Positions 46,998 to 56,340 of a stretch of 64,000 nt of DNA are shown piece by piece (position 1 is the stretch's first letter; each line of letters opens with the position of its first letter). Both the position numbers and the translations under genes were made by a program. The stretch covers positions 437,501 to 501,500 of the forward strand of contig NZ_CP067341.1 in the NCBI RefSeq assembly GCF_016638705.1, in the 5' to 3' direction. Origin of the DNA: Lysinibacillus agricola. GTDB taxonomy: Bacteria > Bacillota > Bacilli > Bacillales_A > Planococcaceae. Under the pieces are notes generated by a model, which was not told the DNA's origin, made no database searches, and was given only the letters and a program-made list of their open reading frames with translations.

Positions 46998-47717
46998 TTG
47001 GAGATTTTTGCCCATAGAGGCGTTTCTGCACATTGCCCTGAAAATACTATCGCTGCTTTTGTAGCCGCATCAAAGCTTCCGATTACGGGGATTGAACTAG
47101 ATGTTCATTTAACAGCGGATAGGGAGTTAGTCGTTATTCATGATGAAACGATCGATCGCACATCTAACGGCTCTGGCTACGTAAAAGATTATACGCTACA
47201 AGAACTTCGCGCATTTGATTTTGGTTCATGGTTTTCTTCTGAATTCGAAGATGAAAGCATTCCAACTTTAGGTGACATATTAGAGCTGTTTGCAGGTACA
47301 AATCATCGTATTAATATTGAACTCAAAACTGATATATTCCCATATGACGGGATAGAATCTCTTGTCATTAGAGAAGTTGCTGCATTTCAAATGACAGAGA
47401 GAGTGATTATTTCCTCTTTTAATCATGAATCCATTCAAATCATCGCACAAAGAGCACCATACATTGAAAAAGCGGCGCTCTTCGCGGAAATTTTAGTTGA
47501 TTTTAACGGCTACACGGCTCAAATTCCAGCAGATGCTATACATGTCAGCTTACCTACAGCGTTTCGGAAATCAGTTAAGGAAGCTCTTAATGAAGGAGCA
47601 ATTGTACGTGTGTATACAGTCAATGATGTCGAGTACGCAAAACAATTGCAGCAGCTCGGCTTGCAGGCAATATTTACGGATGATCCGGGGAAGATAGCGT
47701 CTGGATTGATAGGATAG
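46998..47717 (+). CDS. Glycerophosphodiester phosphodiesterase
   Basis: The protein is 239 residues from TTG 46998, which sits 7 nt after AGGAGG (46985-46990); longer frames overlap that site. The GDPD fold motifs are present: FAHRGVSAHCPENT (catalytic His and Glu-Asn), ELDVHLTADRELVVIHDET (metal-binding Glu/Asp and second His), INIELKTD, and the end QAIFTDDPGKI. It hydrolyses glycerophosphodiesters to glycerol 3-phosphate plus alcohol. There is no signal peptide, so it is cytosolic (UgpQ/YqiK-like). Its stop codon lies inside the first unit of array 3. Confidence 0.92.
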   Translation: MEIFAHRGVSAHCPENTIAAFVAASKLPITGIELDVHLTADRELVVIHDETIDRTSNGSGYVKDYTLQELRAFDFGSWFSSEFEDESIPTLGDILELFAGTNHRINIELKTDIFPYDGIESLVIREVAAFQMTERVIISSFNHESIQIIAQRAPYIEKAALFAEILVDFNGYTAQIPADAIHVSLPTAFRKSVKEALNEGAIVRVYTVNDVEYAKQLQQLGLQAIFTDDPGKIASGLIG

Positions 47718-48714
47718 AAAAGTCAAAGCGATGGATTGAAAAGGCAAAGAGGCGGATAGAATCATCAAAGCGGTGGATAGAACCGCCCAAGCGACGGAAA
47801 GAAGAGCTAAAGTGACGGATAGAACCGGCAAGGCGACGGAAAGAAGTCAGAGCGACGGAAAGAATCGTCAAAGCGATGGATAGGAAGGTCCAAGCGACGG
47901 ATAAAGCCGGCAAGGTGACGGATAGAAATCAGAGCGACGGAAAGAAGAGCCGAAATGACGGATAGAAAGGCGAAAGCGACGGATAGAAGTCAGAGCGACG
48001 GATAGGAAGGTCCAAGCGACGGATAAAACCGGCAGGGTGACGGAAAGAAATCAGAGCGACGGATAGAACCGGCAAAGCGACGGAAAGAAGAGCCGAAGTG
48101 ACGGATAGAACCGGCAAGGCGACGGAAAGAAGTCAGAGCGACGGAAAGAATCGTCAAAGCGATGGATAGGAAGGTCCAAGCGACGGATAAAACCGGCAAG
48201 GTGACGGATAGAAATCAGAGCGACGGAAAGAAGAGCCGAAATGACGGATAGAAAGGCGAAAGCGACGGAAAGAAAAGTCCAAGCGACGGATAAAACCGGC
48301 AGGGTGACGGAAAGAAATCAGAGCGACGGATAGAACCGGCAAAGCGACGGAAAGAAGAGCCGAAGTGACGGATAGAACCGGCAAGGCGACGGAAAGAAGT
48401 CAGAGCGACGGATAGAATCGTCAAAGCGATGGATAGGAAGGTCCAAGCGACGGATAAAACCGGCAAGGTGACGGATAGAAATCAGAGCGACGGAAAGAAG
48501 AGCCGAAATGACGGATAGAAAGGCGAAAGCGACGGAAAGAAAAGTCCAAGCGACGGAAAGAAGAGCTGAAGTGACGGATAGAAGTCAGAGCGACGGATAG
48601 GAAGGTCCAAGCGACGGATAAAACCGGCAGGGTGACGGAAAGAAATCAGAGCGACGGAAAGAAGAGCCGAAATGACGGATAGCCCCGCCAAAATCGTGGA
48701 TAAAACAGAAATTG
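47703..48714 (+). repeat. Short-period tandem array 3 (19/21-bp units, about 47 units)
   Basis: The core GACGGATAGAA or GACGGAAAGAA is joined to GAGCCGAAAT, AGGCGAAAGC, CCGGCAAAGC, AGGTCCAAGC (21 nt) or GTCAGAGC, ATCAGAGC (19 nt). A larger block beginning TCGTCAAAGCGATGGATAGG recurs at about 47865, 48151 and 48418, so segments of about 270-285 bp have been duplicated. The 3' boundary AAAATCGTGGATAAAACAG resembles that of array 2. The left boundary starts within the last codons of the phosphodiesterase gene. Confidence 0.92.
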
Positions 48715-48743
48715 CCGAAAAGGCGTTATTCATGGGCTTTTTC

Positions 48744-48788
48744 GGATTTAACGCGCTGAGGATGCGCGAATATCAGTGCGTTAAATCC
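48744..48788. other. Hairpin between array 3 and the DUF2804 gene
   Basis: The stem GGATTTAACGCGCTGA / TCAGTGCGTTAAATCC has a 12-nt loop and no T-tract. It may act as a transcript end or processing signal for the leftward gene. Confidence 0.6.
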
Positions 48789-48821
48789 TAGTATGAGAAG
48801 TATATCGTAATAGGTTAAGCC

Positions 48822-49853
48822 TTACCATTTTACGCGGTTTTCTTCGATACTGCCTAGCATTTGTTTGATGACAAGTGTTTCGCCGTTGTCTAGTAATACG
48901 GAGCCGTCGTAATAGCCAAACATCTGATGTACTTCAGATTTTACGAGACCGGCTTTTGTTACAGATACACGCTCGAAAAACGGGGAGAATGTTAATGAAA
49001 CTTGGTTAGAGAATTTCGTCTTAACTTTCCAGCGTTGCATCAAATCCTCTTGATTATAATTGAACAGTACATCCTCATGTATTTTTGTCATTTTACCTTC
49101 AACGAAAACAGCATTTTCGGTCATTCCAGTTCCGTCTGTCCACTTACCACCTAAATTGAGTCCAATTCGTCTACCTCGAACTCGCTGTGAGGCCATTCCC
49201 CAATTCCATGTTGATTCACGCGGCCAAACGCCACGACTATATTCTAGTACAGAGAAGTTTTCCTCAGGTGAAAATGTAAAGCGGCGAGTTCCAATTGTTA
49301 CAACGCCAGAAGTGGGGAGTATATGATGCTTACCTATAAATTGGAATGTTTTGCGGTTCCAAGGAATGACTACATTCAATGACTCATCTGTAGATGGATG
49401 CTGAATGACAAGCTTCGCACGTAAAACATCTCCATCGAAGTCTGGGATAGAAACTGATAGATGTGTTTCATTTTGTAAATATGTCATATCAATCATCATT
49501 TCACTATTTTTGAATGATACTGAATCTAGCACCTGTGTAGGCATTTTTAACTTTCCACCTAAAGGAATTGTAATTGTTTTTTCAAAGTAGCGCTGTGTTT
49601 CATATTCAAGGAAATAGACGAAGCAGACCGCTGCGTAGTCTAGATGACTAATAGTAGCAGAGAATATGATCTCATCACCGTAGACACACCAATAATTCCA
49701 TTTCTTTTTGCGCATAAAATGTCCACTTAAATTGCTATTTATGAAAGGTTTACGTGCAAATCCGATGGCAGCTGGATTTAAATTACCTTTTTTATCGCAT
49801 AAAAGAGTAGGCTGTATAATTTCTTTCTCAGCATGCTGCTTCACATTCAACAT
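48822..49853 (-). CDS. DUF2804 family protein
   Basis: The 343-residue protein has the marks of DUF2804: the N-terminal LCDKKGNLNPAAIGFARKPF, central YSRGVWPRESTWNWGMASQ and GRRIGLNLGGKWTDGTGMTE, and end HQMFGYYDGSVLLDNGETL. It has a lipocalin-like, beta-rich composition, no signal peptide and no TM. Function is unknown in the family. AGAAGGGATG lies just before ATG 49853 on the minus strand. It is monocistronic. Confidence 0.88.
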   Translation of the reverse strand: MLNVKQHAEKEIIQPTLLCDKKGNLNPAAIGFARKPFINSNLSGHFMRKKKWNYWCVYGDEIIFSATISHLDYAAVCFVYFLEYETQRYFEKTITIPLGGKLKMPTQVLDSVSFKNSEMMIDMTYLQNETHLSVSIPDFDGDVLRAKLVIQHPSTDESLNVVIPWNRKTFQFIGKHHILPTSGVVTIGTRRFTFSPEENFSVLEYSRGVWPRESTWNWGMASQRVRGRRIGLNLGGKWTDGTGMTENAVFVEGKMTKIHEDVLFNYNQEDLMQRWKVKTKFSNQVSLTFSPFFERVSVTKAGLVKSEVHQMFGYYDGSVLLDNGETLVIKQMLGSIEENRVKW

Positions 49854-50027
49854 CCCTTCTGGTCATAAAATAAAAATCTATACATCCTTTACCCCTATTG
49901 TAGCAAAAACTATCTTAGAAATGGAAAAGATAGTACCAAATAAGACCACTTTCGACATTTTTAAGAATAAGGACCTAACTAATAGAAACACTTCTATATA
50001 CATATGATGGACATAAGGAGGGGAAGC

Positions 50028-50522
50028 GTGGCAAAAATGTATAACAGGCAGGCCGCTGTACAATATGCGAATTTGTGGTGGAACAGGCGTAATCCAGCAT
50101 TTCCGAACTTTACTGTTGATTGTACGAACTATATATCTCAATGTTTATTTGCTGGAGGAGCACCAATGCGAGGTGCTCCAAACAGAGGGAAAGGTTGGTG
50201 GGGTCAACATAGCAATTGGAGTTTTAGCTGGTCTGTTGCACATTCCCTTAGATGGTATTTGGAAGGCTCTACGACTGGATTGAAGGGGAGGCGTGTACAA
50301 TCTGCCGAAGAATTGGAACTTGGAGATATCATTTTTTATGATTTCCAAGGGGATGGAAGAGTTGACCACTCTGTAATTGTGACAAGTATTCAAAATGATA
50401 TTCCATATGTTAACGCACACACTTCAGATAGTATTAATCGACCATATTTTTATGAAGATTCAACGGCCTATACGCCAAGCATGACTTATTTTTTCATTCA
50501 TATAGATGATAGTTTTGCTTAG
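50028..50522 (+). CDS. Amidase_6 domain protein (putative cysteine amidase)
   Basis: The protein is 164 residues from GTG 50028, with AGGAGGGG 5 nt upstream (ATG 50004/50007 precede that site). A single amidase_6 domain is visible: YNRQAAVQYANLWWNRRNP, catalytic-type Cys32 in TVDCTNYISQCLFAGG, GKGWWGQ, and His114 in GRVDHSVIVTS. Asn near 133 (YVNAHTSD) would complete a papain-like triad. The family resembles wall-associated cysteine amidases, but no signal peptide is present, so it would act inside the cell, during sporulation, or after lysis. No partner genes are adjacent. Confidence 0.85.
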   Translation: MAKMYNRQAAVQYANLWWNRRNPAFPNFTVDCTNYISQCLFAGGAPMRGAPNRGKGWWGQHSNWSFSWSVAHSLRWYLEGSTTGLKGRRVQSAEELELGDIIFYDFQGDGRVDHSVIVTSIQNDIPYVNAHTSDSINRPYFYEDSTAYTPSMTYFFIHIDDSFA

Positions 50523-50621
50523 GGAGCTAGTAGTGTTAAAGCTCATCATTTTGTGATAATGTGAAAGATAGAAGATATAAATTCTAATATACTGTAATGT
50601 TATAGAAGGAGATAAGAATAT

Positions 50622-51194
50622 ATGAGCGAAAAAATTTTGTCTGTTAGGGATGCGATTATTGAGCGTCGTTCTATTAAAAAATTTAATGGCCAGTCGGTAG
50701 ATCGTGGAGATTTAATGGCTATTATTGACGATGCGGTATGGGCACCGAATCATGGTAATCGAGAGCCTTGGCGTTTAGTCGTTGCTTGTGGTGAGGAGTT
50801 ATCTACTCTTCATAATTTGTTGCGCGAACTAGCGATACCGAAATGGCAGGAGCTTTCAAGTGAAGATTTAGCGAAGCAAATGACAAAATTCACATTACCA
50901 GGTGGTTATGCATTTGTGATCGTTCCAGAGGATGCACGACAAAAAGAGCGTTTAGAAGATTACGCAGCGGCAAGTATATTTATTCAAAACATTCAATTAT
51001 TAGCTTGGGATAAAGGAATCGGCTCATGCTGGAAAACTCCTGGGTTCCTAGATAATCCGAAATTCCGTGAAGCCTTAAAGGTTCAGCCGGGTGAGCGCGT
51101 GATTGCGATGCTACAAGTTGGCTATTTTGATGAAGCACCGAAAGGGAAAGAACGTAAAAAATCAGCAGATATCGTTACGATTTTTGGAGAATAA
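50622..51194 (+). CDS. Nitroreductase-family flavoprotein
   Basis: The 190-residue protein begins with the FMN-binding opening SVRDAIIERRSIKKFNGQSV (basic RRS anchors FMN phosphate). The core WAPNHGNREPWRLVVACG and the C-terminal SCWKTPGFLDNPKFREAL, GERVIAMLQVGY follow, all typical of the NfsB/FRase-like family. Such enzymes reduce nitro compounds or quinones with NAD(P)H, and the natural substrate is unknown. GAAGGAG precedes ATG 50622. It is monocistronic; a strong bidirectional terminator follows. Confidence 0.9.
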   Translation: MSEKILSVRDAIIERRSIKKFNGQSVDRGDLMAIIDDAVWAPNHGNREPWRLVVACGEELSTLHNLLRELAIPKWQELSSEDLAKQMTKFTLPGGYAFVIVPEDARQKERLEDYAAASIFIQNIQLLAWDKGIGSCWKTPGFLDNPKFREALKVQPGERVIAMLQVGYFDEAPKGKERKKSADIVTIFGE

Positions 51195-51200
51195 CATAGC

Positions 51201-51233
51201 AAATCCCCTCGTTACTTTTTAGCGAGGGGATTT
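51201..51233. terminator. Bidirectional terminator
   Basis: The stem AAATCCCCTCGTT / AGCGAGGGGATTT (one mismatch) lies between convergent genes. Confidence 0.92.
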
Positions 51234-51240
51234 GTTTCAT

Positions 51241-52623
51241 TTATTTTTGTAATTCCGCGACCTCAAATAAATAATCGCTTAAAACACGCAATCCTTTATC
51301 GAAGTTTTCTAAATGGAAATGCTCATTTGGTGCATGGAAGTTTTCACTTGATAAGCCGAAGCCCATAAGCACTACTGGCAATTCTAAAATTTCATCAAAG
51401 GCAGCCACGATAGGGATTGATCCTCCTCCACGTGTGTAAGCAGTTGGTACATTATATACTTTTTCGTATGAGCGACCAGCAGCTTGGATAAGTGGATGAT
51501 CAAATGGTGTTAAGAATGGACGACCTTTATCGAATTCAGAGATTGTCACCTCAACGCCAGTTGGTTTATGTTTTTCAATATGTGCTTTTAATAGTGCCAC
51601 AATTTCATCAGGCTCTTGATTTGGCACAAGACGGCATGTGATTTTTGCGCCAGCCTCAGCAGGAAGCACTGTTTTAATGCCTTCGCCAGAGAAGCCACCA
51701 AACACACCGTTGACCTCTAATGTTGGGCGTGCCCAAGTTTGTTCTAAATAGGAATAGCCAGCTTCACCGAATAATTCCTTCACGCCAACTTCTTCCTTCA
51801 CGGATTCTTCATCAAAACCAAGCGCACGGTAAGCTTCGCGTTCTTCTTCAGTTAATGATAAAACGTTGTCGTAGAAGCCCTCCACTTGAATTGTCCCATG
51901 TTCATCACGGAAAGAGGCTAAAATGTCAGCTAATGCATGAATAGCGTTTTGGACACCGCCACCGTAAATACCAGAGTGAAGGTCACCTTTTGCACCACGA
52001 ACATCGATTTGAACCCCCGTTAAGCCACGTAATCCGTAGCATACAGCAGGCTTACCAGGACCATATAAACCTGTATCAGAAATCAAAATTAAGTCTGCAG
52101 CTAGTTTCTCTTTATGCTCTTCAACATAGGCAGGAAGGTTAGGACTACCAATCTCTTCTTCACCTTCATAGATGAATTTCACGTTCACTGGTAAAGTGCC
52201 AGTTGTCGCAAATAGTGCTTCAATCATTTTTAAGTGCATAAACACTTGCCCTTTATCGTCACTAGCACCACGAGCAAATAATTTGTTATCTCGGATTGTA
52301 GGGTTGAACGGCTCAGTTTCCCATAAATTTAATGGGTCAACAGGCTGAACATCATAATGACCATAAAACAGAATAGTTGGTTTTCCCTCTGCGTGTAACC
52401 AATCAGCATAAACAACAGGGTGACCTGCAGTTTGCGTAATAGAGACGTTCTCAAGATTTAGCTTTTTAAAAGCGTTCGCTAGCCACTCTGCAGCATTTTG
52501 TATATCTCCCTTATACTCAGACAAAGAACTAATACTTGGAATACGTAAAAATTCATTTAATTCATGTAAGTGTGCTTCGCGATGTTCAGTGAAATACGCA
52601 TCTAACTGCTGTACATTTGTCAT
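51241..52623 (-). CDS. M20-family dipeptidase
   Basis: The 460-residue protein is an M20 zinc peptidase. Metal ligands lie in YGHYDVQP (His89), GASDDKG (Asp122), YEGEEEIGS (general base Glu155, ligand Glu156), a later Asp in ISDTG, and a C-terminal GFGLSSENFHAPNEHF His. An inserted dimerisation domain (about 205-360) is present. It should cleave dipeptides or beta-Ala-type dipeptides in the cytosol. ATG 52623 is preceded by GAGGGATGC. This is normal core-genome sequence, and the AT-rich acquired segment begins right upstream of it. Confidence 0.92.
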   Translation of the reverse strand: MTNVQQLDAYFTEHREAHLHELNEFLRIPSISSLSEYKGDIQNAAEWLANAFKKLNLENVSITQTAGHPVVYADWLHAEGKPTILFYGHYDVQPVDPLNLWETEPFNPTIRDNKLFARGASDDKGQVFMHLKMIEALFATTGTLPVNVKFIYEGEEEIGSPNLPAYVEEHKEKLAADLILISDTGLYGPGKPAVCYGLRGLTGVQIDVRGAKGDLHSGIYGGGVQNAIHALADILASFRDEHGTIQVEGFYDNVLSLTEEEREAYRALGFDEESVKEEVGVKELFGEAGYSYLEQTWARPTLEVNGVFGGFSGEGIKTVLPAEAGAKITCRLVPNQEPDEIVALLKAHIEKHKPTGVEVTISEFDKGRPFLTPFDHPLIQAAGRSYEKVYNVPTAYTRGGGSIPIVAAFDEILELPVVLMGFGLSSENFHAPNEHFHLENFDKGLRVLSDYLFEVAELQK

Positions 52624-52718
52624 CTAGCATCCCTCTTTTCAAATATTTCGATAATAGAAATAGTATAGCATAATGTGGTTGGGGAATCTTGCTATAGCAA
52701 TGGTTTTTGCTGTATTTA

Positions 52719-52967
52719 CTAATGATTTGCCCCAGTTTTAGCCCCACTTGTCTGTAAAGCATGGCTAGAGAGTGATACAGATTCCACTTCTAATTCCTTC
52801 AAAATATGTCCATATACATCCATAATCATTTTCGGAGTATTGCCAAGCCTTTCAGCGATTACCTTCACATTTAGCCCACGATTTAACAAAATAGTGCAAT
52901 GCGTATGTCGTAAACCATGTATTGTTGTTTTAGGTAACTTAGTTCTCTTTAAAACTTTTTGCTTCAA
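52719..52967 (-). pseudogene. C-terminal fragment of a tyrosine recombinase (phage-type integrase)
   Basis: About 80 residues survive: the HxxR box TTIHGLRHTHCTILLNRGLN, VIAERLGNTPKM, and the tyrosine segment MDVYGHILKE, with a normal tail. The N-terminal core-binding domain and first catalytic Arg are missing. The fragment begins within the 3' end of the adjacent nuclease-like gene (52939-52967), so a deletion or recombination joined the two. It cannot recombine alone. It marks the edge of a lost mobile element. Confidence 0.85.
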
Positions 52968-54045
52968 AAATCAAAGCCACTGAATCAATTATAACTAAGC
53001 AATCATTTTCACCAGTATTTCCATTCATTGACCAATTACTATTTCGGAATACTCTTTTTTTTCCAAAATGGCTACTTAGAAGTTTTGCTACCTGCTCATC
53101 AAGAAACTTATCTCGGATATTAAAAACATCTTCTTTATATCTTTGGTTATCCATTTGATTGAACAATTCATAAAAATCCGAAATATAATTATCAGCTAGC
53201 TGCCCAATATTTATAATAGTAATATGATTGTCATTTCTGACTAAAAACTTATTTGAAATTCTATTGACTAGATACAAATCATCATCTGAGTATTTTTTGA
53301 TTTCTGAAAAATCGACACAAAAAGTTTTTAGAATCAGCTCGATTTCGCTCAAAGTCAATTCTCCAATAAATTGGGGATCACCTAGTTGAAAAGAAAAAAT
53401 TTCTTCTAAACTAATTTCACCTTTAATAAAATCATTTCTTCGCTCCATAACTATTGTTGGTATGTGTTCTAACCAATCACTAACCTTTTTAAAACATACA
53501 GATGAGTCTATTTTTTTAAACTTTCCAATCAGTTCTTTATCAATTTCAAATCTTGTTGAATTATTTATGAACCGCCTAGTTCGATAATAATTTGATATTT
53601 TTAGGGATTGGAAATCTTTATTTAAAGAATTCACCTCGAAATAATACAAAATCCGAATTAATGAAATAAATAAATGTAAAATTTCATTATATTCGTCATA
53701 TTCGAATAAATCATCTGAGCAAGAATATTTCATCACCATAGCATACGTATAATCAATTTCAAATTGATTTATAAATTCAATTTTATTGACTTGCTGATTA
53801 ATGAAGATTATCTGTACGAAATTAAAAAAACTTTGCCATTTTATAGATTTTGACAAAATAGCTATATTTCGTTTGCAATAATCGCAAATTTCTTCATTTC
53901 GCATATTATCTTTTTTAAATTGTTCACCCATATATTGAAGATTAGAGTAATTTGGAGCATCATTATCAATGTATATTTGATAAGTATTCACAAAATTCTT
54001 AATATCATTTATAATTTCTTTTTTTTTAGAATTACCCATAAACAT
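52939..54045 (-). CDS. AT-rich protein ending in a PD-(D/E)XK-like motif, apparently truncated
   Basis: The protein has about 368 residues, unusually rich in I, N, F, Y and K, and markedly lower in GC than the core genes by eye. Residues 1-300 are helical with no family I know. The end reads NWSMNGNTGENDCLVIIDSV, then ALIFEAKSFKEN and stop. ENDCLVI followed by FEAK matches the Asp and Glu-x-Lys strands of PD-(D/E)XK nucleases (NERD or restriction type). The chain stops right after EAKS, so the rest of the fold is missing, replaced by the integrase fragment. It was possibly part of an anti-phage or restriction gene. The start has only a weak site. Confidence 0.55.
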   Translation of the reverse strand: MFMGNSKKKEIINDIKNFVNTYQIYIDNDAPNYSNLQYMGEQFKKDNMRNEEICDYCKRNIAILSKSIKWQSFFNFVQIIFINQQVNKIEFINQFEIDYTYAMVMKYSCSDDLFEYDEYNEILHLFISLIRILYYFEVNSLNKDFQSLKISNYYRTRRFINNSTRFEIDKELIGKFKKIDSSVCFKKVSDWLEHIPTIVMERRNDFIKGEISLEEIFSFQLGDPQFIGELTLSEIELILKTFCVDFSEIKKYSDDDLYLVNRISNKFLVRNDNHITIINIGQLADNYISDFYELFNQMDNQRYKEDVFNIRDKFLDEQVAKLLSSHFGKKRVFRNSNWSMNGNTGENDCLVIIDSVALIFEAKSFKEN

Positions 54046-54389
54046 CAATTCGCTTTCTAAAGGTAGTATCTTGTTTTCAAAAAAATCATACTTAATTATT
54101 ATAACATTTGAATATACCCTAATATTACACTTCTTGATTTCTCATGTCAGCATTTTGAAGTATATAAAAATTTGACTACTTGTAGACTTTCAAATAGGTA
54201 GAAAAGGCCGCTAACTTGAAAATTCAAAACAATTGCCATGTCTATCCCTTTTTTAGGAAATAGTACAAGTGAAGTATCGTTTGTATTGTAGAATAGAGGT
54301 AAGCACAGTATTTGGTATATTATGTACATTTAAAAACGTTAAATTGTATTCAATATGAAAATAATTAAATATATAAGGTGGTGATTTGA

Positions 54390-54758
54390 ATGAAGAACAG
54401 AATCTCCAAACCTATTATCAACATGGTCTTATTGTTACTTTTTCTTGTTGTTTTATGGTTTATAGGTAATGTTAGCCAGCTGTTATCTAGTAAAGAAAAT
54501 ACCGAAAGTGAAATTGGCTATATAGTAATGCATGAAGGAATAGTCTATTTTATTCAAGGAAAGGACGTTCAACAATCAGATATAGAGAGTTTCGCTAGCG
54601 AAAATTCAAATAAATTTGAATCAGTTTCAATTTTAAATAATGAATTGAAACTGTCTATGAAAGGGATTAAAAGTGGAGATAAAGTGAGGATTTGGTATTC
54701 TGAAATTTTGGAGTCAAATCCAGCAAAAATCAAAGTTATTCGTATAGAAAAAATGTGA
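54390..54758 (+). CDS. DUF3221-type (YobA-like) membrane-anchored protein
   Basis: The 122-residue protein has an N-terminal TM anchor (MVLLLLFLVVLWFIGNVSQL). The outside domain begins IGYIVMHEGIVYFIQGKD and ends GIKSGDKVRIWYSEILESNP, AKIKVIRI. The GDKVRIW-x-x-I-x-S-x-P-A pattern is that of DUF3221, which resembles a small OB-fold. Function is unknown. AAGGTGGTG precedes ATG 54390. It lies within the AT-rich acquired segment and is not clearly linked to the protease downstream. Confidence 0.75.
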   Translation: MKNRISKPIINMVLLLLFLVVLWFIGNVSQLLSSKENTESEIGYIVMHEGIVYFIQGKDVQQSDIESFASENSNKFESVSILNNELKLSMKGIKSGDKVRIWYSEILESNPAKIKVIRIEKM

Positions 54759-54871
54759 CCAAAAGTCTATAATTATAAAATACTACTTAATTACCATTTA
54801 TTAATAATAACTTTCGTTTATTTCTTTTATTTAATAGAATGTTAGTTAACAACAGTCTAGGAGGAATGAAG

Positions 54872-55894
54872 ATGAAAAAAATTACTTTAAAGTTTTTCTT
54901 TATGTTTATCTTTTTATTAGTTCCTATGAATGTCTTTGCAGAGGATCAACTTGGGAGTTTTACATTTGATTCAAGTGAATCGTCGCATCCTTATGATATG
55001 GTAAATTCGAAAGGTGAAATAATTAAGTATGAGGATTTCAGAAAAAGTAATTTGCAATTGATTAGTGAAACACCTAGTTTTCAAGGCACTGGAAAAATTA
55101 CACCTGTTGAGATTGATAACTTAATATTACAAAGTAAATCATTTATTGATGTAACTCCTTCACCTGTTATTATTGAAGACAACTTATCTAAAAATACAAA
55201 TGAAATAACTCCATATATAGTAATAGGCGAAGACGGTAGAACAATTGTAGAAGATACAGAAATAGCACCATTTAGTTCGATTTCGTATATTGAATTAAAT
55301 TGGGCGGATGGTACAAGTGGTACTTGTACAGGTACTTTAATTGGTAGGAACAGGGTTCTAACAAATGCACATTGTGTAATCGATGCTGGAACACAAAGGG
55401 GTATATCTAGTGCAACAGTTTATCCAGGCGTAAGTAATAGCATGGGATGGTTTGGTTCTTATAATGTTAGGGATTATTTTGTACCTTCTAATTGGATTTC
55501 AACTGGTTCAACCTCAGAAGATTTTGCTGTTCTTGTTTTAGATGCAAGTAATAATAGACATGCAGGAGATGTTGCAGGATTTCTTGGAATAAGACAAGTA
55601 AATAATCTTCTTAATCAAAATGTTGGTATTTTTGGGTATCCGGGAGATTTAATAAGAGCAGGTGGTGTGATTTCTCAATTTGGTATGAGAGGAAATGTTA
55701 CAAGAGAAGATACGTCTTTAGCCTTTTATACAATTGATACTGCACCTGGACAGTCGGGATCGGCATTATTAAATGCAAATAACCAAGTTGTTGGTGTTCA
55801 TAGAGGGTCATATATTGTTAATGGGAACACTATGAATGGCGGACCGAAGATGAATTCAAATATGTTCAATTTTGTATCTCAAGCTTTGCAGTAA
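54872..55894 (+). CDS. Secreted trypsin-like serine protease (glutamyl-endopeptidase type)
   Basis: The protein is 340 residues from ATG 54872 (AGGAGG 7 nt upstream; ATG 54866 is too close). A signal peptide ends near NVFAE (23-24), a propeptide runs to about 118-130, and an S1B protease domain follows. The triad is His167 (LTNAHCVID), Asp217 (SEDFAVLVLD) and Ser295 (APGQSGSALL). GVHRGSY (His310) matches the S1 pocket of Glu-specific enzymes such as V8 and B. licheniformis Blase. It should be exported and self-processed. A terminator-like hairpin lies about 180 nt downstream. Confidence 0.9.
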   Translation: MKKITLKFFFMFIFLLVPMNVFAEDQLGSFTFDSSESSHPYDMVNSKGEIIKYEDFRKSNLQLISETPSFQGTGKITPVEIDNLILQSKSFIDVTPSPVIIEDNLSKNTNEITPYIVIGEDGRTIVEDTEIAPFSSISYIELNWADGTSGTCTGTLIGRNRVLTNAHCVIDAGTQRGISSATVYPGVSNSMGWFGSYNVRDYFVPSNWISTGSTSEDFAVLVLDASNNRHAGDVAGFLGIRQVNNLLNQNVGIFGYPGDLIRAGGVISQFGMRGNVTREDTSLAFYTIDTAPGQSGSALLNANNQVVGVHRGSYIVNGNTMNGGPKMNSNMFNFVSQALQ

Positions 55895-56075
55895 CAATAA
55901 CAGAAACTTAGCAAATTTACATGAAGCTGTCTAAAAAGAGGGTTTTTAACCAACAATGAATAAAAAGTAAAGGTAGAAATGCAAATAAAGTTGTTCCAGC
56001 AATTCCGTTAAATTAATACTTAGAGTAACACTAATTCTATATAATCTTTATAATGACAAACGAAGACAAAATTCT

Positions 56076-56116
56076 AAAAGATCAGGCACATATAAAAGTG
56101 AGTGCCTGATCTTTTT
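56076..56116 (+). terminator. Probable terminator downstream of the protease
   Basis: There is a 14-bp stem AAAAGATCAGGCAC / GTGCCTGATCTTTT with a 12-nt loop. Apart from this hairpin, 55895-56340 is AT-rich with no gene visible. Confidence 0.85.
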
Positions 56117-56340
56117 ATGTAGAAATTGAAATTAGGGTATCGGTACACCTAAAGTATGCATCTAAAAACCTTTTTATATTAGACAATCATCATTATCCGC
56201 ATCTTAACTCTCATGTTTGGATAAGTCAGATACCGTCACCAATTTATTAAAACAAACCTTTTGATTATTCTTAAGATTTCCTTTTAGTGAGAAATGATCC
56301 ACGCCTACTTTAGAAACTACAATTGTATGTGTTATAATGT

